Origin: CALKYB01 sp964510575
GTDB lineage: Bacteria > Bdellovibrionota_C > UBA2361 > SZUA-149 > CALKYB01
Direction: 5' to 3'
DNA length: 64,000 nucleotides
Assembly (NCBI GenBank): GCA_964510575.1
Contig: CAZECN010000009.1
Location: 24,751 to 88,750, forward strand
Position numbers and translations under genes: made by a program. The notes under the pieces are model-generated. The model worked only from the letters and a program-made list of their open reading frames with translations. It made no database searches and was not told the origin of the DNA. Of this stretch, positions 51,251-60,063 are shown in pieces; within the stretch, counting starts at the first letter, position 1, and every line of letters starts with the position of its first letter.

Positions 51251-52075
51251 ATGTCCATCTATCAGGAATTTAGAAACTTAGCAGAAGATGCCTCTATTGA
51301 AGTAGGGCGAAGACTGCTGGAGGTACAAAGCCAAAGGCTAGACGTTGAGGTTTCCTTTAAATCTCCTACCGACCTTGTTACAGAAATTGATCTTTGGGCT
51401 GAGAAAGAGGTTACTAGAAGAATCAAGGAAGCATTTCCAGGTCATCAGATTCTTGGAGAAGAGTCAGCTCCAGATGTATCAACTATTACTGAGCGAGAGA
51501 CAGAATACTCCGAAGGCTTTTGTTGGACGATAGACCCTATTGACGGAACTACTAATTTTGTTAGTGGCATTCCTCATGCCTCTGTCTCTATCGGCATAAG
51601 CGAAAATGGCAAAAGAGTAGTAGGAGTGGTTTACGACCCCTTCCGGGATGAGATGTTCTCTGCTGTAAAAGGTAAAGGTGCTACACTGAACGGAACAAAA
51701 ATTGAGGTCTCTGATCAAAGAGAACTAAAAAAATCAGTAGTTGCCACTGGCTATCCTTACAGCCGAGTAAAGGATTGGCCGAATTTAAAGCCAGTTTACG
51801 ATTTGTTCTTCGAACAATCTCGAGATATGAGAACTTTCGGTTCGGCTTGTATTGACCAATGTTGGGTCGCTTGCGGGCGACTAGATGGCTATTTCGAAGT
51901 TGGAATAAAGCCTTGGGATGTTGCCGCTGGAAGCTTGATTGTAGAAGAAGCTGGCGGAAAAATATCTAATCCAATAGATGCCAAATCAGAATACTCGTCT
52001 TTTGCAAAAAGCTTTCTCTTTGCTGGGCCTGAGCTGTTTAATCGCTTATCTGAAGAATTTAATCAGTTAAAATAA
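51251..52075 (+). CDS. suhB: Inositol monophosphatase family protein
   Basis: 274 residues from the ATG at 51251; an in-frame TTG 60 bases earlier adds 20 residues unlike the family. The metal site is complete: GEES, WTIDPIDGTTNFVSG and the late KPWDVAAGSLIVEEAGG. SuhB-type enzymes hydrolyse inositol-1-phosphate and also bind the transcription antitermination complex; close relatives include CysQ and fructose-1,6-bisphosphatase. Its last nine bases overlap the convergent methyltransferase gene. The gene symbol is the family default. Confidence 0.92.
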   Translation: MSIYQEFRNLAEDASIEVGRRLLEVQSQRLDVEVSFKSPTDLVTEIDLWAEKEVTRRIKEAFPGHQILGEESAPDVSTITERETEYSEGFCWTIDPIDGTTNFVSGIPHASVSIGISENGKRVVGVVYDPFRDEMFSAVKGKGATLNGTKIEVSDQRELKKSVVATGYPYSRVKDWPNLKPVYDLFFEQSRDMRTFGSACIDQCWVACGRLDGYFEVGIKPWDVAAGSLIVEEAGGKISNPIDAKSEYSSFAKSFLFAGPELFNRLSEEFNQLK

Positions 52076-52513
52076 ATAAGGAAAAAGATTTTTCGTTTTC
52101 CTCTTGTAATCTGAATAGTCTGGATAGCGGGCTCCTAATAACTCTTCCTCCAGTTTTATCTTAAAGCTGATTATCAGCAAAAGTAGAGTTAGAACTACCA
52201 ATCGGGTGGGGGTGAAATTCTCGGCAACTGCTGGAAGAAACATCATAATCAACGAGGTATACATTGGATGACGAACATACTTATAGGGACCGCTCATTAC
52301 TAAGCTAGCGTCTTCTCTTGGTAAAGGTGATGCCGTTAAGTTTCCTGATCTCATTTCAAATATCGAGTAAAGACCCCATGAAACTCCTAAAACCTGAATA
52401 CTTAGAATCCAAACAACTGAGCTAAACACAGGTGCAGTGAATACAAGAAGAGCTATGCAGCTGAACTGGCCAATGACTAATCCCAAGGCTCCTAAATTTC
52501 TATAACAAGCCAT
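52067..52513 (-). CDS. ICMT/PEMT-type membrane methyltransferase
   Basis: 148 residues, about four helices. The diagnostic GPYKYVRHPMYTSLIMMFL and the C-terminal EEELLGARYPDYSDYKRKT mark the isoprenylcysteine/phospholipid methyltransferase family, as in the gene at 36448. Substrate unknown. It converges on the inositol monophosphatase gene with a nine-base overlap and follows the rhodanese gene after 30 bases on the same strand. Confidence 0.88.
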   Translation of the reverse strand: MACYRNLGALGLVIGQFSCIALLVFTAPVFSSVVWILSIQVLGVSWGLYSIFEMRSGNLTASPLPREDASLVMSGPYKYVRHPMYTSLIMMFLPAVAENFTPTRLVVLTLLLLIISFKIKLEEELLGARYPDYSDYKRKTKNLFPYLF

Positions 52514-52543
52514 TAAAAATCTAATATTAATCGAGTCATCTCG

Positions 52544-53056
52544 CTACCATTGAGCTGTAAAAGTTTTAGGAACAAGATTCCACTTTCTTCCGTAGACATG
52601 AACCTTGTTGGTGTTTTTTCCCGATCTCTCTTGCAAGGCTCCACCCGAATTAATCCAAGACAGAATACCACCTTTAAAGTTGAGAGCTTCGAAACTGGCA
52701 GCCATCAACTCCTTTGCATAAAGCCCACTACGATAACCTATGGTGCAATATGGAATAATAGTTTTGCCCTTGTATAAATGTCTATTTAATTGAAAATCTT
52801 TTTTTAGAATAGCGCCAGGGATTATAGAAACTTCTGTTTCTTCTGAAGTTCTAACATCAATCAAGACAGCTTTTCCGGACCCTATCAGTTCTTTAACCCC
52901 AACGTATTCCACTTGAATAACATCTGGATAAGCTTCGCGATACTCAACTGAAAGGCTATCAATGGTCGAACTATTACTTTTGGTAGACTGAGGGCAGGAG
53001 CAGGATAGAAAGCTCAGCGCTAAATAAGCTGCTACGAATAGTTCGATTATTTTCAT
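52544..53056 (-). CDS. Rhodanese-like lipoprotein
   Basis: 170 residues. A lipobox-like LSFLSC near residue 19 ends a hydrophobic signal, suggesting a lipid-anchored periplasmic protein. The rhodanese domain shows KAVLIDVRTSEETEVSIIPGA, then the active-site loop Tyr-Cys-Thr-Ile-Gly-Tyr-Arg-Ser-Gly with Cys as sulphur carrier, and FKGGILSWINSGG. Possible roles are sulphur transfer or handling of thiosulphate or cyanide. Next gene downstream is an ICMT-like enzyme; a shared role is not evident. Confidence 0.85.
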   Translation of the reverse strand: MKIIELFVAAYLALSFLSCSCPQSTKSNSSTIDSLSVEYREAYPDVIQVEYVGVKELIGSGKAVLIDVRTSEETEVSIIPGAILKKDFQLNRHLYKGKTIIPYCTIGYRSGLYAKELMAASFEALNFKGGILSWINSGGALQERSGKNTNKVHVYGRKWNLVPKTFTAQW

Positions 53057-53098
53057 TCATTTTACCTATCACAAATCAACTGAAAGGCGAGAGGTCAC

Positions 53099-53139
53099 AA
53101 AAAACCCCTCTTTTGCGGAGATCAAAAGAGGGGTTTTTT
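53099..53139. terminator. Strong bidirectional terminator downstream of the CpaB gene
   Basis: 17-bp perfect stem (six A, CCCC, TCTTTTG, paired with CAAAAGA, GGGG, six T) around a 7-base loop, 20 bases after the CpaB stop on the minus strand. Confidence 0.95.
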
Positions 53140-53158
53140 AATTTATGGGATTTTAGAA

Positions 53159-54130
53159 TCAGCCGCCAAAATCATCATCAGCATTGGCTCCACCTTGCTC
53201 CCACCAGCTATTGTCCTCTTTGATAACAAAAGTCTTATCTTGACCTCTTTTATCTGAGAAACTTACGTAACCTAGATTTTTCTTTTCAACCTTCTTGGTC
53301 ACAGCTTTTTTATCCCAGTCCCTTTCTTTGAACTCGGTTCTTGTGACAATAGTGGTATCAGAAACATTTCTAAGAACAAGATTAATTTTCCCCATGTTCT
53401 TTGCCGTTTGAAGTTGCAGGGCTTCTTCCAATGAAACCATCAGAGTTACAGTGCTTCTTCCAGAGTTTCCTTGTCTAAAACGATTGTTGTTCACTCCAGC
53501 TTCTGAAGTAGTAACTGTCGTGCTTCCGTCATAAGAAAGAACTATCGCATCCTCAACAGCAACTCTAGTTGTGCTGCCACCTTCTGCTTTATCAATATAA
53601 GTCAAAAGAACATCAACATGAGCTCCAGGTGTTGCCCACCCCTCGACTCCGGCAGTTGCATCAACCTCAATTGTTACAGCTCTATGCCCAGGGGGAAGAT
53701 AATCCATAATTCCAAATTGAGGAGCTTGCGCAGATAGGTCAGTCCTGATTATCGGCTGATTCGCTCTCAACGGTACTTTGGTGAACATGTCTTGAATTTT
53801 CTCAGTTTCTCTAACTGCGCCTTCAGGTACCTGATCTCTAGGCCAATGAATTCTTTCAAGAGAAACTCTACCAACCTTGGTACCTTTAGGAACTTCGGCT
53901 GTTGGGGCTAATAAAACCACCATATTGTAAGCCAACTCATCTTCAGCTCCCTCAAGAGGCTGAAAGTTGCTTCGAGCTTCTACTGTAGAGCGGTTAGTTA
54001 AAAGAAGTACCGCTAGGGCGATGAGCACAACCATAACGCTGCCTCCGCCTACATATAATAATCTATCTCTTCTTGCTTGAGCCCTGGCTGGACCCATACG
54101 AGCGAATGTACCACTTGTTCTTCCGTTCAT
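53159..54130 (-). CDS. cpaB: Flp pilus assembly protein CpaB/RcpC
   Basis: 323 residues. One N-terminal membrane helix (YVGGGSVMVVLIALAVLLL), then a SAF domain: VVLLAPTAEVPKGTKVGRVSLERIHWPRDQVPEGAVRE, and GHRAVTIEVDATAGVEGWATPGAHVDVLLTYI, the RcpC/CpaB core, with NLVLRNVSDTTI at the end. In tad systems CpaB acts with the outer-membrane secretin CpaC to extend Flp pili. No cpaC, cpaF, tadB/C or flp gene is nearby, so it is an orphan here. It has its own terminator. Confidence 0.9.
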   Translation of the reverse strand: MNGRTSGTFARMGPARAQARRDRLLYVGGGSVMVVLIALAVLLLTNRSTVEARSNFQPLEGAEDELAYNMVVLLAPTAEVPKGTKVGRVSLERIHWPRDQVPEGAVRETEKIQDMFTKVPLRANQPIIRTDLSAQAPQFGIMDYLPPGHRAVTIEVDATAGVEGWATPGAHVDVLLTYIDKAEGGSTTRVAVEDAIVLSYDGSTTVTTSEAGVNNNRFRQGNSGRSTVTLMVSLEEALQLQTAKNMGKINLVLRNVSDTTIVTRTEFKERDWDKKAVTKKVEKKNLGYVSFSDKRGQDKTFVIKEDNSWWEQGGANADDDFGG

Positions 54131-54711
54131 CTACAAAACCTCCGTACTAAGGAAAAAACCAAAAAAATTGTGGGGCTAAGGTTAAAACCTGAAACTCCCT
54201 GCACTAATTAAAAACCCAGACTAGTTCAACGACAGTATTCTACTATTTACTTTAGAAGTTAATTTAGGCGATAGCCTTAAAAATTCTAATCTGCTGCACA
54301 CTTTAGTTGGAACGAAACACCGTCCATCTACTATTGTGAACGAATTGCTTCAAAAAATCCAGTTAAATCTTCTAAAACTGGCCTTTTTCTGTAGAACGAA
54401 TGGTCATTCGTGCAAAAAGGTACAAACATACTTGCGAATTGAAACTTAGAACTAAATCAAGGCAAGTCTAACTTTAAAAAACTTACAAAATTGTACAATC
54501 GAACTTTTACTCGCAGTTTATACTGAAACCAGTTTCAATTCCGTGTTTTGCAAGTGCTTACATCAGGTTTCAGTATACTTTGTTGTCTGGCAGTGCTACG
54601 CACTGATTATACCCCTTTACGACAGGCACAGAAAAAGCTGAAGTTTATGGTAGACGGGGTATATTCAGCTTCCTTAGAACGACCCAAGCAAGTCATTGCT
54701 TATGAAGTCGC
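54131..54711. other. Gene-free 581-bp region with clustered palindromes and repeat copy C
   Basis: No ORF. Between 54380 and 54666 lie: CCTTTTT and AAAAAGG (54382-54388, 54414-54420) around ACGAAT-ggtc-ATTCGT (54396-54411); TATACTGAAACC (54519-54530) with GGTTTCAGTATA (54566-54577); CAGTGC-tac-GCACTG (54591-54605); and the repeat at 54612-54666. Upstream part (54131-54380) shows nothing notable. Confidence 0.6.
54612..54666 (+). repeat. 55-bp repeat, copy C
   Basis: Matches copies A and B at 49 of 55 positions. All six differences lie between positions 16 and 38, so both stem arms and the GGGGTATATTC end are unchanged. Here the flank also gives ATACCCC...GGGGTAT terminal inverted repeats. 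Confidence 0.9.
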
Positions 54712-56469
54712 TTAAACGGAGTCTGTCCAAACTTCCTTTATATTTAACTGCACCGTCGAAACTCCACCATAATTGTTAATTTCAGGGGAATATGCGGCTC
54801 TAATTGTCTTTCCCTTGACCAACAAAGGGTGACCGGCCAACTTCCAGGCAACTGCTTGAATTTTCTTCTTTTGCTGACTAAGCAAGAGCTTAAGATGATT
54901 TTCTCCAATTTGTTTTACAGATTCAACTTCAAGCTGATCACTATAAAAAACAGGGGAAGGGTTTCCCACACCAAACGGCTCCAAACTTTTAAGATTAGAA
55001 ACAAATTCAAAATTAATATGCTCAAGACTAATTTCAAGGTCCACTTTCTGCTTTGGGGCTAAATCATCTTCTGTAAGACAGGAGTTTGCCAACTTTTCCC
55101 AAGCAGCGCCGAATTCTTCAAGCTTAGATAGTTTTAAACTAAAGCCACCTGCAGCGGCATGCCCGCCAAAGTTCAAAAGAAGATGTTCAAGTTTCTCTAG
55201 GTTATCAGCTACATGAAAGGCAGATATACTCCTGACAGAACCCTTGATAATAGGATCCTCAGAATCTAAGGCAGAGGGTCCCATAACAGCTGTTGGTTTA
55301 TGGTGTTTTTCAACTAAGCGCTGAGCAATTATTCCAATTACTCCCAGATGAAAAGACTCGTGATAAACAGCAATACTTGAACGACTTTCAACATCCTCCA
55401 GTAACTCCAACGAAACACGAAGACCTTCCCGCTCCAGAAACTGGCGCTTCTGGTTTAACTTATCCATGGACTTAGCGAGTTTTTTAGCTTTCTTGCTATC
55501 AGGGGTAGTAAAAAGCTCCATCACGTCTTTCCCCTCACCAACTCTTCCTGCAGCGTTTATGCGTGGTCCAAGCATGAAGCCAACATGACCAGAAGAAAAA
55601 CTTTTGCCAGGTTTTACCCCACAAACATCTTTTAGAGACTGCAAACCTGGGCGAGTCGTTCTTTCAAGGGCTTCAAGCCCTCTTAGGGCAATAAGTCGGT
55701 TCGGCCCTTGAAGAGGAACCATGTCGCAAATCGTCCCCAAGGCAGCTAAGTCAAGGAAGTCTTTTGGATTAGGCACCTTAGTTAAACCTTTCTCAATAAA
55801 AGCGCGTCTGAGAACTATTAGGAACATGAAAACTAGTCCGGCAGCAGCCAGACCATAGGGGTTAAAAGGACAACCCTCCTGTGCTGGGTCAACAACTGCA
55901 TCCGCCTCAGGCATCTCATGAGGCAAATGGTGGTCCAGTATCACAGACTTCATACCCAATTCCTTGGCAAGCGTGATCTCAGCCTTGTTGCTTATTCCAC
56001 AATCAACTGTAACTAAAAGACTAGCTCCACATTCTGCAATTTTTCGGACTGCGTCTGCAGATAGTCCGTAGCCTTCTGTAAATCTGTTGGGAGTATAGCT
56101 CGAGACCCGAGCGCCACACTGCTTTAAGAAAAGAACTAGTTGCGCTCCTGAACTGAGTCCATCAACGTCAAAATCAGTAAAAACAGTAATGTTTTTCTTC
56201 TCGAGAACAGCCTCGGCTACAATCTCAGCTGCCCGTTGTATACCTTTGATATTACTGGGGTCTGGAAGGTCGTTTTTTAAAGTAGGGGCAAGAAAGGCTC
56301 TGGCTTGTTTCTCATCAACGATTCCTCTGCTAATCAGAATCATTGCAAAGTAGGGATCTACTGAAAGACAGTCAGCTAGTGACTTTGCTCGTTCTTGAAA
56401 ATCCTCGTCCTTGGATTCATGTTTAAATACTAAACGAGTTGAGGTGTTTAAGAGCAAAATAAATTCCAA
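54712..56469 (-). CDS. recJ: Single-stranded-DNA-specific exonuclease RecJ
   Basis: 585 residues from a TTG start (no better start is visible). RecJ degrades 5'-ended single strands in recombination and mismatch repair. DHH-superfamily motifs are present: VFTDFDVDGLSSGAQL, VTVDCGIS, VILDHHLPHEMPEADAVVDP, and in the DHHA1 part GGHAAAGGFSLKL; the OB-like end carries PFGVGNPSPVFYS. Leftward; the 581-base region with the repeat follows its stop, so the repeat may end this transcript. Confidence 0.95.
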   Translation of the reverse strand: MEFILLLNTSTRLVFKHESKDEDFQERAKSLADCLSVDPYFAMILISRGIVDEKQARAFLAPTLKNDLPDPSNIKGIQRAAEIVAEAVLEKKNITVFTDFDVDGLSSGAQLVLFLKQCGARVSSYTPNRFTEGYGLSADAVRKIAECGASLLVTVDCGISNKAEITLAKELGMKSVILDHHLPHEMPEADAVVDPAQEGCPFNPYGLAAAGLVFMFLIVLRRAFIEKGLTKVPNPKDFLDLAALGTICDMVPLQGPNRLIALRGLEALERTTRPGLQSLKDVCGVKPGKSFSSGHVGFMLGPRINAAGRVGEGKDVMELFTTPDSKKAKKLAKSMDKLNQKRQFLEREGLRVSLELLEDVESRSSIAVYHESFHLGVIGIIAQRLVEKHHKPTAVMGPSALDSEDPIIKGSVRSISAFHVADNLEKLEHLLLNFGGHAAAGGFSLKLSKLEEFGAAWEKLANSCLTEDDLAPKQKVDLEISLEHINFEFVSNLKSLEPFGVGNPSPVFYSDQLEVESVKQIGENHLKLLLSQQKKKIQAVAWKLAGHPLLVKGKTIRAAYSPEINNYGGVSTVQLNIKEVWTDSV

Positions 56470-56600
56470 AAAAGGCTACAGTGTCACCCTTTAGAATTTA
56501 TCAAATTCACCCCTATTATTCAAAGAGAGCAAATAAAAGTAGGCAGGCCAGTGGACTGCTCAAACCCTATTCGGAATAATTTAAAGCAATTACAATACTG

Positions 56601-56939
56601 TTAGTTTTTGTAATATGACCGGCCCAATCGCCAACTAGTTTCTGCCTGTGGCAAATACTGTGGCAAACTTGAACGAAGAAGCTTCTTTACCTCTCCCAAC
56701 ACCGTGTCAGCTCTACTCTCTAGAGAAAAGAGTGTGTTCGTGCATGGTTCACAGAGTATTAAAAACTGTGATTCTTCTATCAAACTATCAATATCATCCA
56801 GTAGAATAGCCATACATGACCTTATTTGAGGATCGCTCTCCCCAAACATCGAATTCTCAACCGCTTCTGCAGAGTGAAGTAAGAGCTCATAAACTCGACT
56901 AACTCCGTCTAAACTATCTTTATCACTTTCCATATCCAT
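56601..56939 (-). CDS. Uncharacterised acidic helical protein
   Basis: 112 residues, not recognised. It is acidic and predicted mostly helical: VSRVYELLLHSAEAVENSMFG, then RSCMAILLDDIDSLIEESQFLILCEPC and ADTVLGEVKKLLRSSLPQYL. No membrane segment or signal peptide. It sits between the GspE-like ATPase gene (130 bases upstream) and recJ (131 bases downstream) on the same strand. It may be an accessory of the ATPase; nothing shows this. Confidence 0.5.
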   Translation of the reverse strand: MDMESDKDSLDGVSRVYELLLHSAEAVENSMFGESDPQIRSCMAILLDDIDSLIEESQFLILCEPCTNTLFSLESRADTVLGEVKKLLRSSLPQYLPQAETSWRLGRSYYKN

Positions 56940-57069
56940 GTTGAGGGTAATCGTCTAGATTTAGATAAGTCTTAATAAATTTAAAACTTTTGGTGGAATC
57001 CCCTAATTTTCTCCTACGAGAAGTCATCCTCTAAAGTAGATCAGCCTAAGCTGCGTACAAGACAGAAAC

Positions 57070-58551
57070 TTAATCTAAACCCAAGGTCTTCAAAGCTTCT
57101 TTAGGAGGAATGGTGCCAGTCGCAATTAGTTTGCGAAGAGACTCGTAAATACCGATTGGTCTAAATAAAACTCTAGGAGGTTCACCCTTGGACATACCTT
57201 GAATTAATGTTCGGATCTTAGCACCTTCAACTAAATCATAGACCGGAACTCTTCCGCCATGACCAGACCATGAGCAAGACTTGCATCCCCGAGATCTGTA
57301 AGTTTTATCATGCTGATTAAATCTAAAAAACTTTCTTATCGGATCTGCAGCAGGCTCCTCTTTTAAGCAGTGCTGGCAGTTGGCTAGAACTAGTCGTTGA
57401 TTAACAACAAGATTAATCGCACTTAACAGACGATTAGCCGTCAGGCCGAAATCTAGAAGTCTCATCATTGCGCTCACTACACTTTCAGCATGCATTCCCG
57501 AAAGAACTAAGTGTCCAGTACTGCCAGCGTCAAACACAAAACGTGCCGAATCCTTATCTCTTATCTCACCGATTCCTATTATATCTGGGTCTTGTCTCAG
57601 AATAACAGGCAGGTAGTCACAGTAAGAGCGCATACGTCCCAAATCTACCTCTATCTGAGTTACACTCGACAACTCCCTTTCTACAGGATCCTCTACTGAA
57701 ACAATGCGCTTTTGCTCACCACTAAGATGCTTTAGACAAGCCTGAAGCGCAGTTGATTTCCCACTACCCGTAGGTCCAGTAAATAAAATTACCCCATTAT
57801 TTTTTTCTATTTCTCGCTGAACACATCTACTTTGAGAAAGGTTAAATCCTAGCTTAGAGAATTCTAGACTTTCACTAGAACTAAACTCTCCCACTCCGAT
57901 TAACCGCACTGAAAGGTAAGGTCCAAACTTACCTGGAATAATTGATATTCGAAGACGGACCTTGAATAATTCACACTGAAAAGAACAAGCACCCTCTTGC
58001 GGCAAGTTATGTTCTGTTAGGTCCAGGGAAGCTAAGTTTTTTAGTCGACGCAACATTTCCTGATAGGAGTCCGCATCAAAACTAAGATTCGGAGCGAAAT
58101 AGTAGGAACTAACCATTTCTCCATTCACTCGAAGTTTAAGATCGATCTCCTCAGCAGTGGGCATAAAGTGAAAGTCACTGGCGTCTAGAGCCCAAGACAA
58201 ATACAGCACCTCTTCTAATAAATCATTTCCCGCAGAATCTCGATCTTGAAGGTAAGATAAGATCACCGATTTATATAAACTCTTCTCTTTATAAGCTTCC
58301 ACTTCTACTTCGGCAGAAACAAGGTATTTAAGTTTCTCGACAATTTCTAGCTGATTTTTTTCATCATCTAGAACAAAACTAACTGTTCTTCTTCCAAAGC
58401 TATCGTCAAATACTCTGAGAGGAAGAACCCCATATTCTAAAGCGTGCTGCCTTTCTATCAAACACCTAGCCTCTGGACTGGAACAACTAGCTAAATGGCC
58501 TTGTTGAAATGATCTAGGCCCAGGTGCGACTTCTATATATTTCAATGCCAT
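57070..58551 (-). CDS. GspE/PilB-type secretion or pilus assembly ATPase
   Basis: 493 residues. The N1E/N2E-like front part is short, then the ATPase core: Walker A GPTGSGKSTALQAC, Asp box SVEDPVERELSSVTQIEV, Walker B PDIIGIGEIRD, and His box GHLVLSGMHAESVVSAMMRL. Two zinc Cys pairs follow (NCQHC, GCKSCSWSG with GRVPVYDLV). This is the type II secretion/type IV pilus ATPase that drives pseudopilin assembly at the inner membrane. No gspF/pilC or secretin is adjacent; the pseudopilin operon lies 20 kb away. Could be a PilB, GspE or a specialised paralogue. Confidence 0.88.
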   Translation of the reverse strand: MALKYIEVAPGPRSFQQGHLASCSSPEARCLIERQHALEYGVLPLRVFDDSFGRRTVSFVLDDEKNQLEIVEKLKYLVSAEVEVEAYKEKSLYKSVILSYLQDRDSAGNDLLEEVLYLSWALDASDFHFMPTAEEIDLKLRVNGEMVSSYYFAPNLSFDADSYQEMLRRLKNLASLDLTEHNLPQEGACSFQCELFKVRLRISIIPGKFGPYLSVRLIGVGEFSSSESLEFSKLGFNLSQSRCVQREIEKNNGVILFTGPTGSGKSTALQACLKHLSGEQKRIVSVEDPVERELSSVTQIEVDLGRMRSYCDYLPVILRQDPDIIGIGEIRDKDSARFVFDAGSTGHLVLSGMHAESVVSAMMRLLDFGLTANRLLSAINLVVNQRLVLANCQHCLKEEPAADPIRKFFRFNQHDKTYRSRGCKSCSWSGHGGRVPVYDLVEGAKIRTLIQGMSKGEPPRVLFRPIGIYESLRKLIATGTIPPKEALKTLGLD

Positions 58552-58935
58552 CTCCAGATTCGAAACGTGAAATGTTGAATTAGGATCGGAACTCTAATTC
58601 TAGTTTTATTAGACAAAACTGTTGTAATGTTTAATTCGCGACATCTTGCAGAAAATTTCTGTCCGAAGCTTATTTTTAAAACTAAATGCTCAAGCCACTG
58701 CTAAGATATCTTAACTCCTGCTATGGCTATTGGGGCTCCAACAAGCTCTCAACAAAAAGTCACTGTTATCAGGAGGATAGGTCTTAATAAGTCTCAGTAT
58801 CTTCAACAGGTTAAGAATCTGGTCACGCATCAAGTAAATTCGCTAATAACAAACAAAAGTAGTCGGAAACATTTCGATTACAGGTCAACTCGTGATTCAA
58901 TACTAGTTTGAATACACACAGCAAGGTTTAAGAAA
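58552..58935. other. Upstream region of the GspE-like gene with a palindrome
   Basis: 384 bases between divergent genes. CAGAAA-a-TTTCTG at 58649-58661 is a 6-1-6 palindrome about 98 bases before the ATPase start. A 62-codon ORF (58723-58911) is seen but has no ribosome site or family likeness. Confidence 0.35.
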
Positions 58936-59259
58936 GTGGAAGCAGTTAAAAGAAGTGAAAATTTGTTCGACGCTGAAGGGCTAAAAGTGGCCAAAAGCGC
59001 TGTTGAGGTTGGTAAAACTTACCCAGTGTATGGAATGATTACCAAAATAGTTGAAGAAGACGAGAGTAGTGTCATTCTCGAGCTCAATTTTCAAATAAGG
59101 GCAAAACTAAAAATTGCTTCAGTAGACCAACTGTCTGTCTTGAAAGAACGTGTTTTTGAACCTGGAATTTTTGTCTCTAAAATTCTTAACACTGAACCTA
59201 AAGTTGAAGTGGTTTGCAAAAAGGTAATCTTTGGCAAAAGAGCTGATTTTAACGCCTAG
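58936..59259 (+). CDS. Uncharacterised small cytoplasmic protein
   Basis: 107 residues from a GTG start with an AAGG ribosome site 11 bases before. Two thirds of the chain looks like a small beta barrel (GKTYPVYGMITKIVEEDESSVILELNFQIRAKLKIA, ending EVVCKKVIFGKR), but I recognise no family. No membrane segment. Lies 134 bases before lepB, which has its own promoter-like boxes. Function unknown. Confidence 0.5.
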   Translation: MEAVKRSENLFDAEGLKVAKSAVEVGKTYPVYGMITKIVEEDESSVILELNFQIRAKLKIASVDQLSVLKERVFEPGIFVSKILNTEPKVEVVCKKVIFGKRADFNA

Positions 59260-59290
59260 GGGACTACTTTAATAACTCAAACAAGTTATT

Positions 59291-59320
59291 TTGACATATC
59301 TAACAGCTGTTTAGTATACA
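59291..59320 (+). promoter_or_regulatory. Predicted promoter of lepB-ygfZ-hemW
   Basis: TTGACA (59291-59296) and TATACA (59315-59320) with an 18-base spacer; a start near 59327 would give a leader of about 67 bases. Confidence 0.6.
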
Positions 59321-59393
59321 ACTAGGACAGCTTCATTTCTGCTGTTGTACGACAACCACTCCAGGACTTTTGGAACACCCAAACAAATAAAAT

Positions 59394-60062
59394 ATGTCAG
59401 TAACGTTTGACCCACGCAGCAAAAAAAACATAAACACTCCAGGAAGCGCCGCTGCCAATCGCTCTGAGCATGTGTCAGAGGCGATAAGCTTTATAAAAAG
59501 CATCACCATTTTTTTTGCTATAGCCCTAACTTTACGCGCTTCGGTAGTTGAAGCATTCCGGATTCCATCAGGCTCTATGGAACCAACATTGGAGATAGGT
59601 GACCACCTCTTAGTTAACAAACTAAGCTATGGTATCAGACTTCCTTTGGTTGCTGAGACTGTTTTTGATTATGACTCCCCGGCTAGGGGAGATATTGTAG
59701 TCTTTACGCGACCAGATGATCCCAGATCACCCGACGAAGATGAGTCAGATACAAATATTATCAAACGAGTAGTAGGCATAGGCGGAGACGAGGTCGAAGT
59801 TCGCGGAACCTACCTTTACGTTAATGGAGAGCGCCAAGAAGAATCCTACGCCCGATGGCAAAATGGAGGAGCTCATGATTTTCAAAAAGGCATAGTTCCA
59901 GAAGGACACATCTTTTTGCTTGGGGATAATAGGGACATGTCTAAAGATGGTAGATTCTGGAGTCCACCCTACCTAGAAACTTCCCGAGTTAAAGGAAGAG
60001 CTTTTATTGTCTTCTGGAACTCCAGTTTTGCCCTGAAAAGAATGTTTAACATAATCAGGTAA
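59394..60062 (+). CDS. lepB: Signal peptidase I
   Basis: Membrane serine-lysine protease that removes signal peptides from exported proteins. 222 residues. One membrane helix (SITIFFAIALTLRASVVEAF) precedes the catalytic box FRIPSGSMEPTL with Ser61; the general base Lys124 lies in NIIKRVVGIGGDEV, and the GDNRDMSKDGRFW block is box E. A single N-terminal helix and short loop resemble non-enteric SipS-like forms. No strong ribosome site precedes the ATG. The stop is one base before ygfZ. Confidence 0.96.
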   Translation: MSVTFDPRSKKNINTPGSAAANRSEHVSEAISFIKSITIFFAIALTLRASVVEAFRIPSGSMEPTLEIGDHLLVNKLSYGIRLPLVAETVFDYDSPARGDIVVFTRPDDPRSPDEDESDTNIIKRVVGIGGDEVEVRGTYLYVNGERQEESYARWQNGGAHDFQKGIVPEGHIFLLGDNRDMSKDGRFWSPPYLETSRVKGRAFIVFWNSSFALKRMFNIIR

Positions 60063-60063
60063 T

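Noticed and set aside
50144..54666. 55-bp repeats as a CRISPR array or integron attC site
   Set aside because: Copies are 4.2 kb apart and not regularly spaced, and the ends are CCCC/GGGG, without the GTT/AAC core of attC.
58723..58911. 62-codon ORF
   Set aside because: No ribosome site, no family likeness, and odd composition. Kept only as part of the intergenic description.
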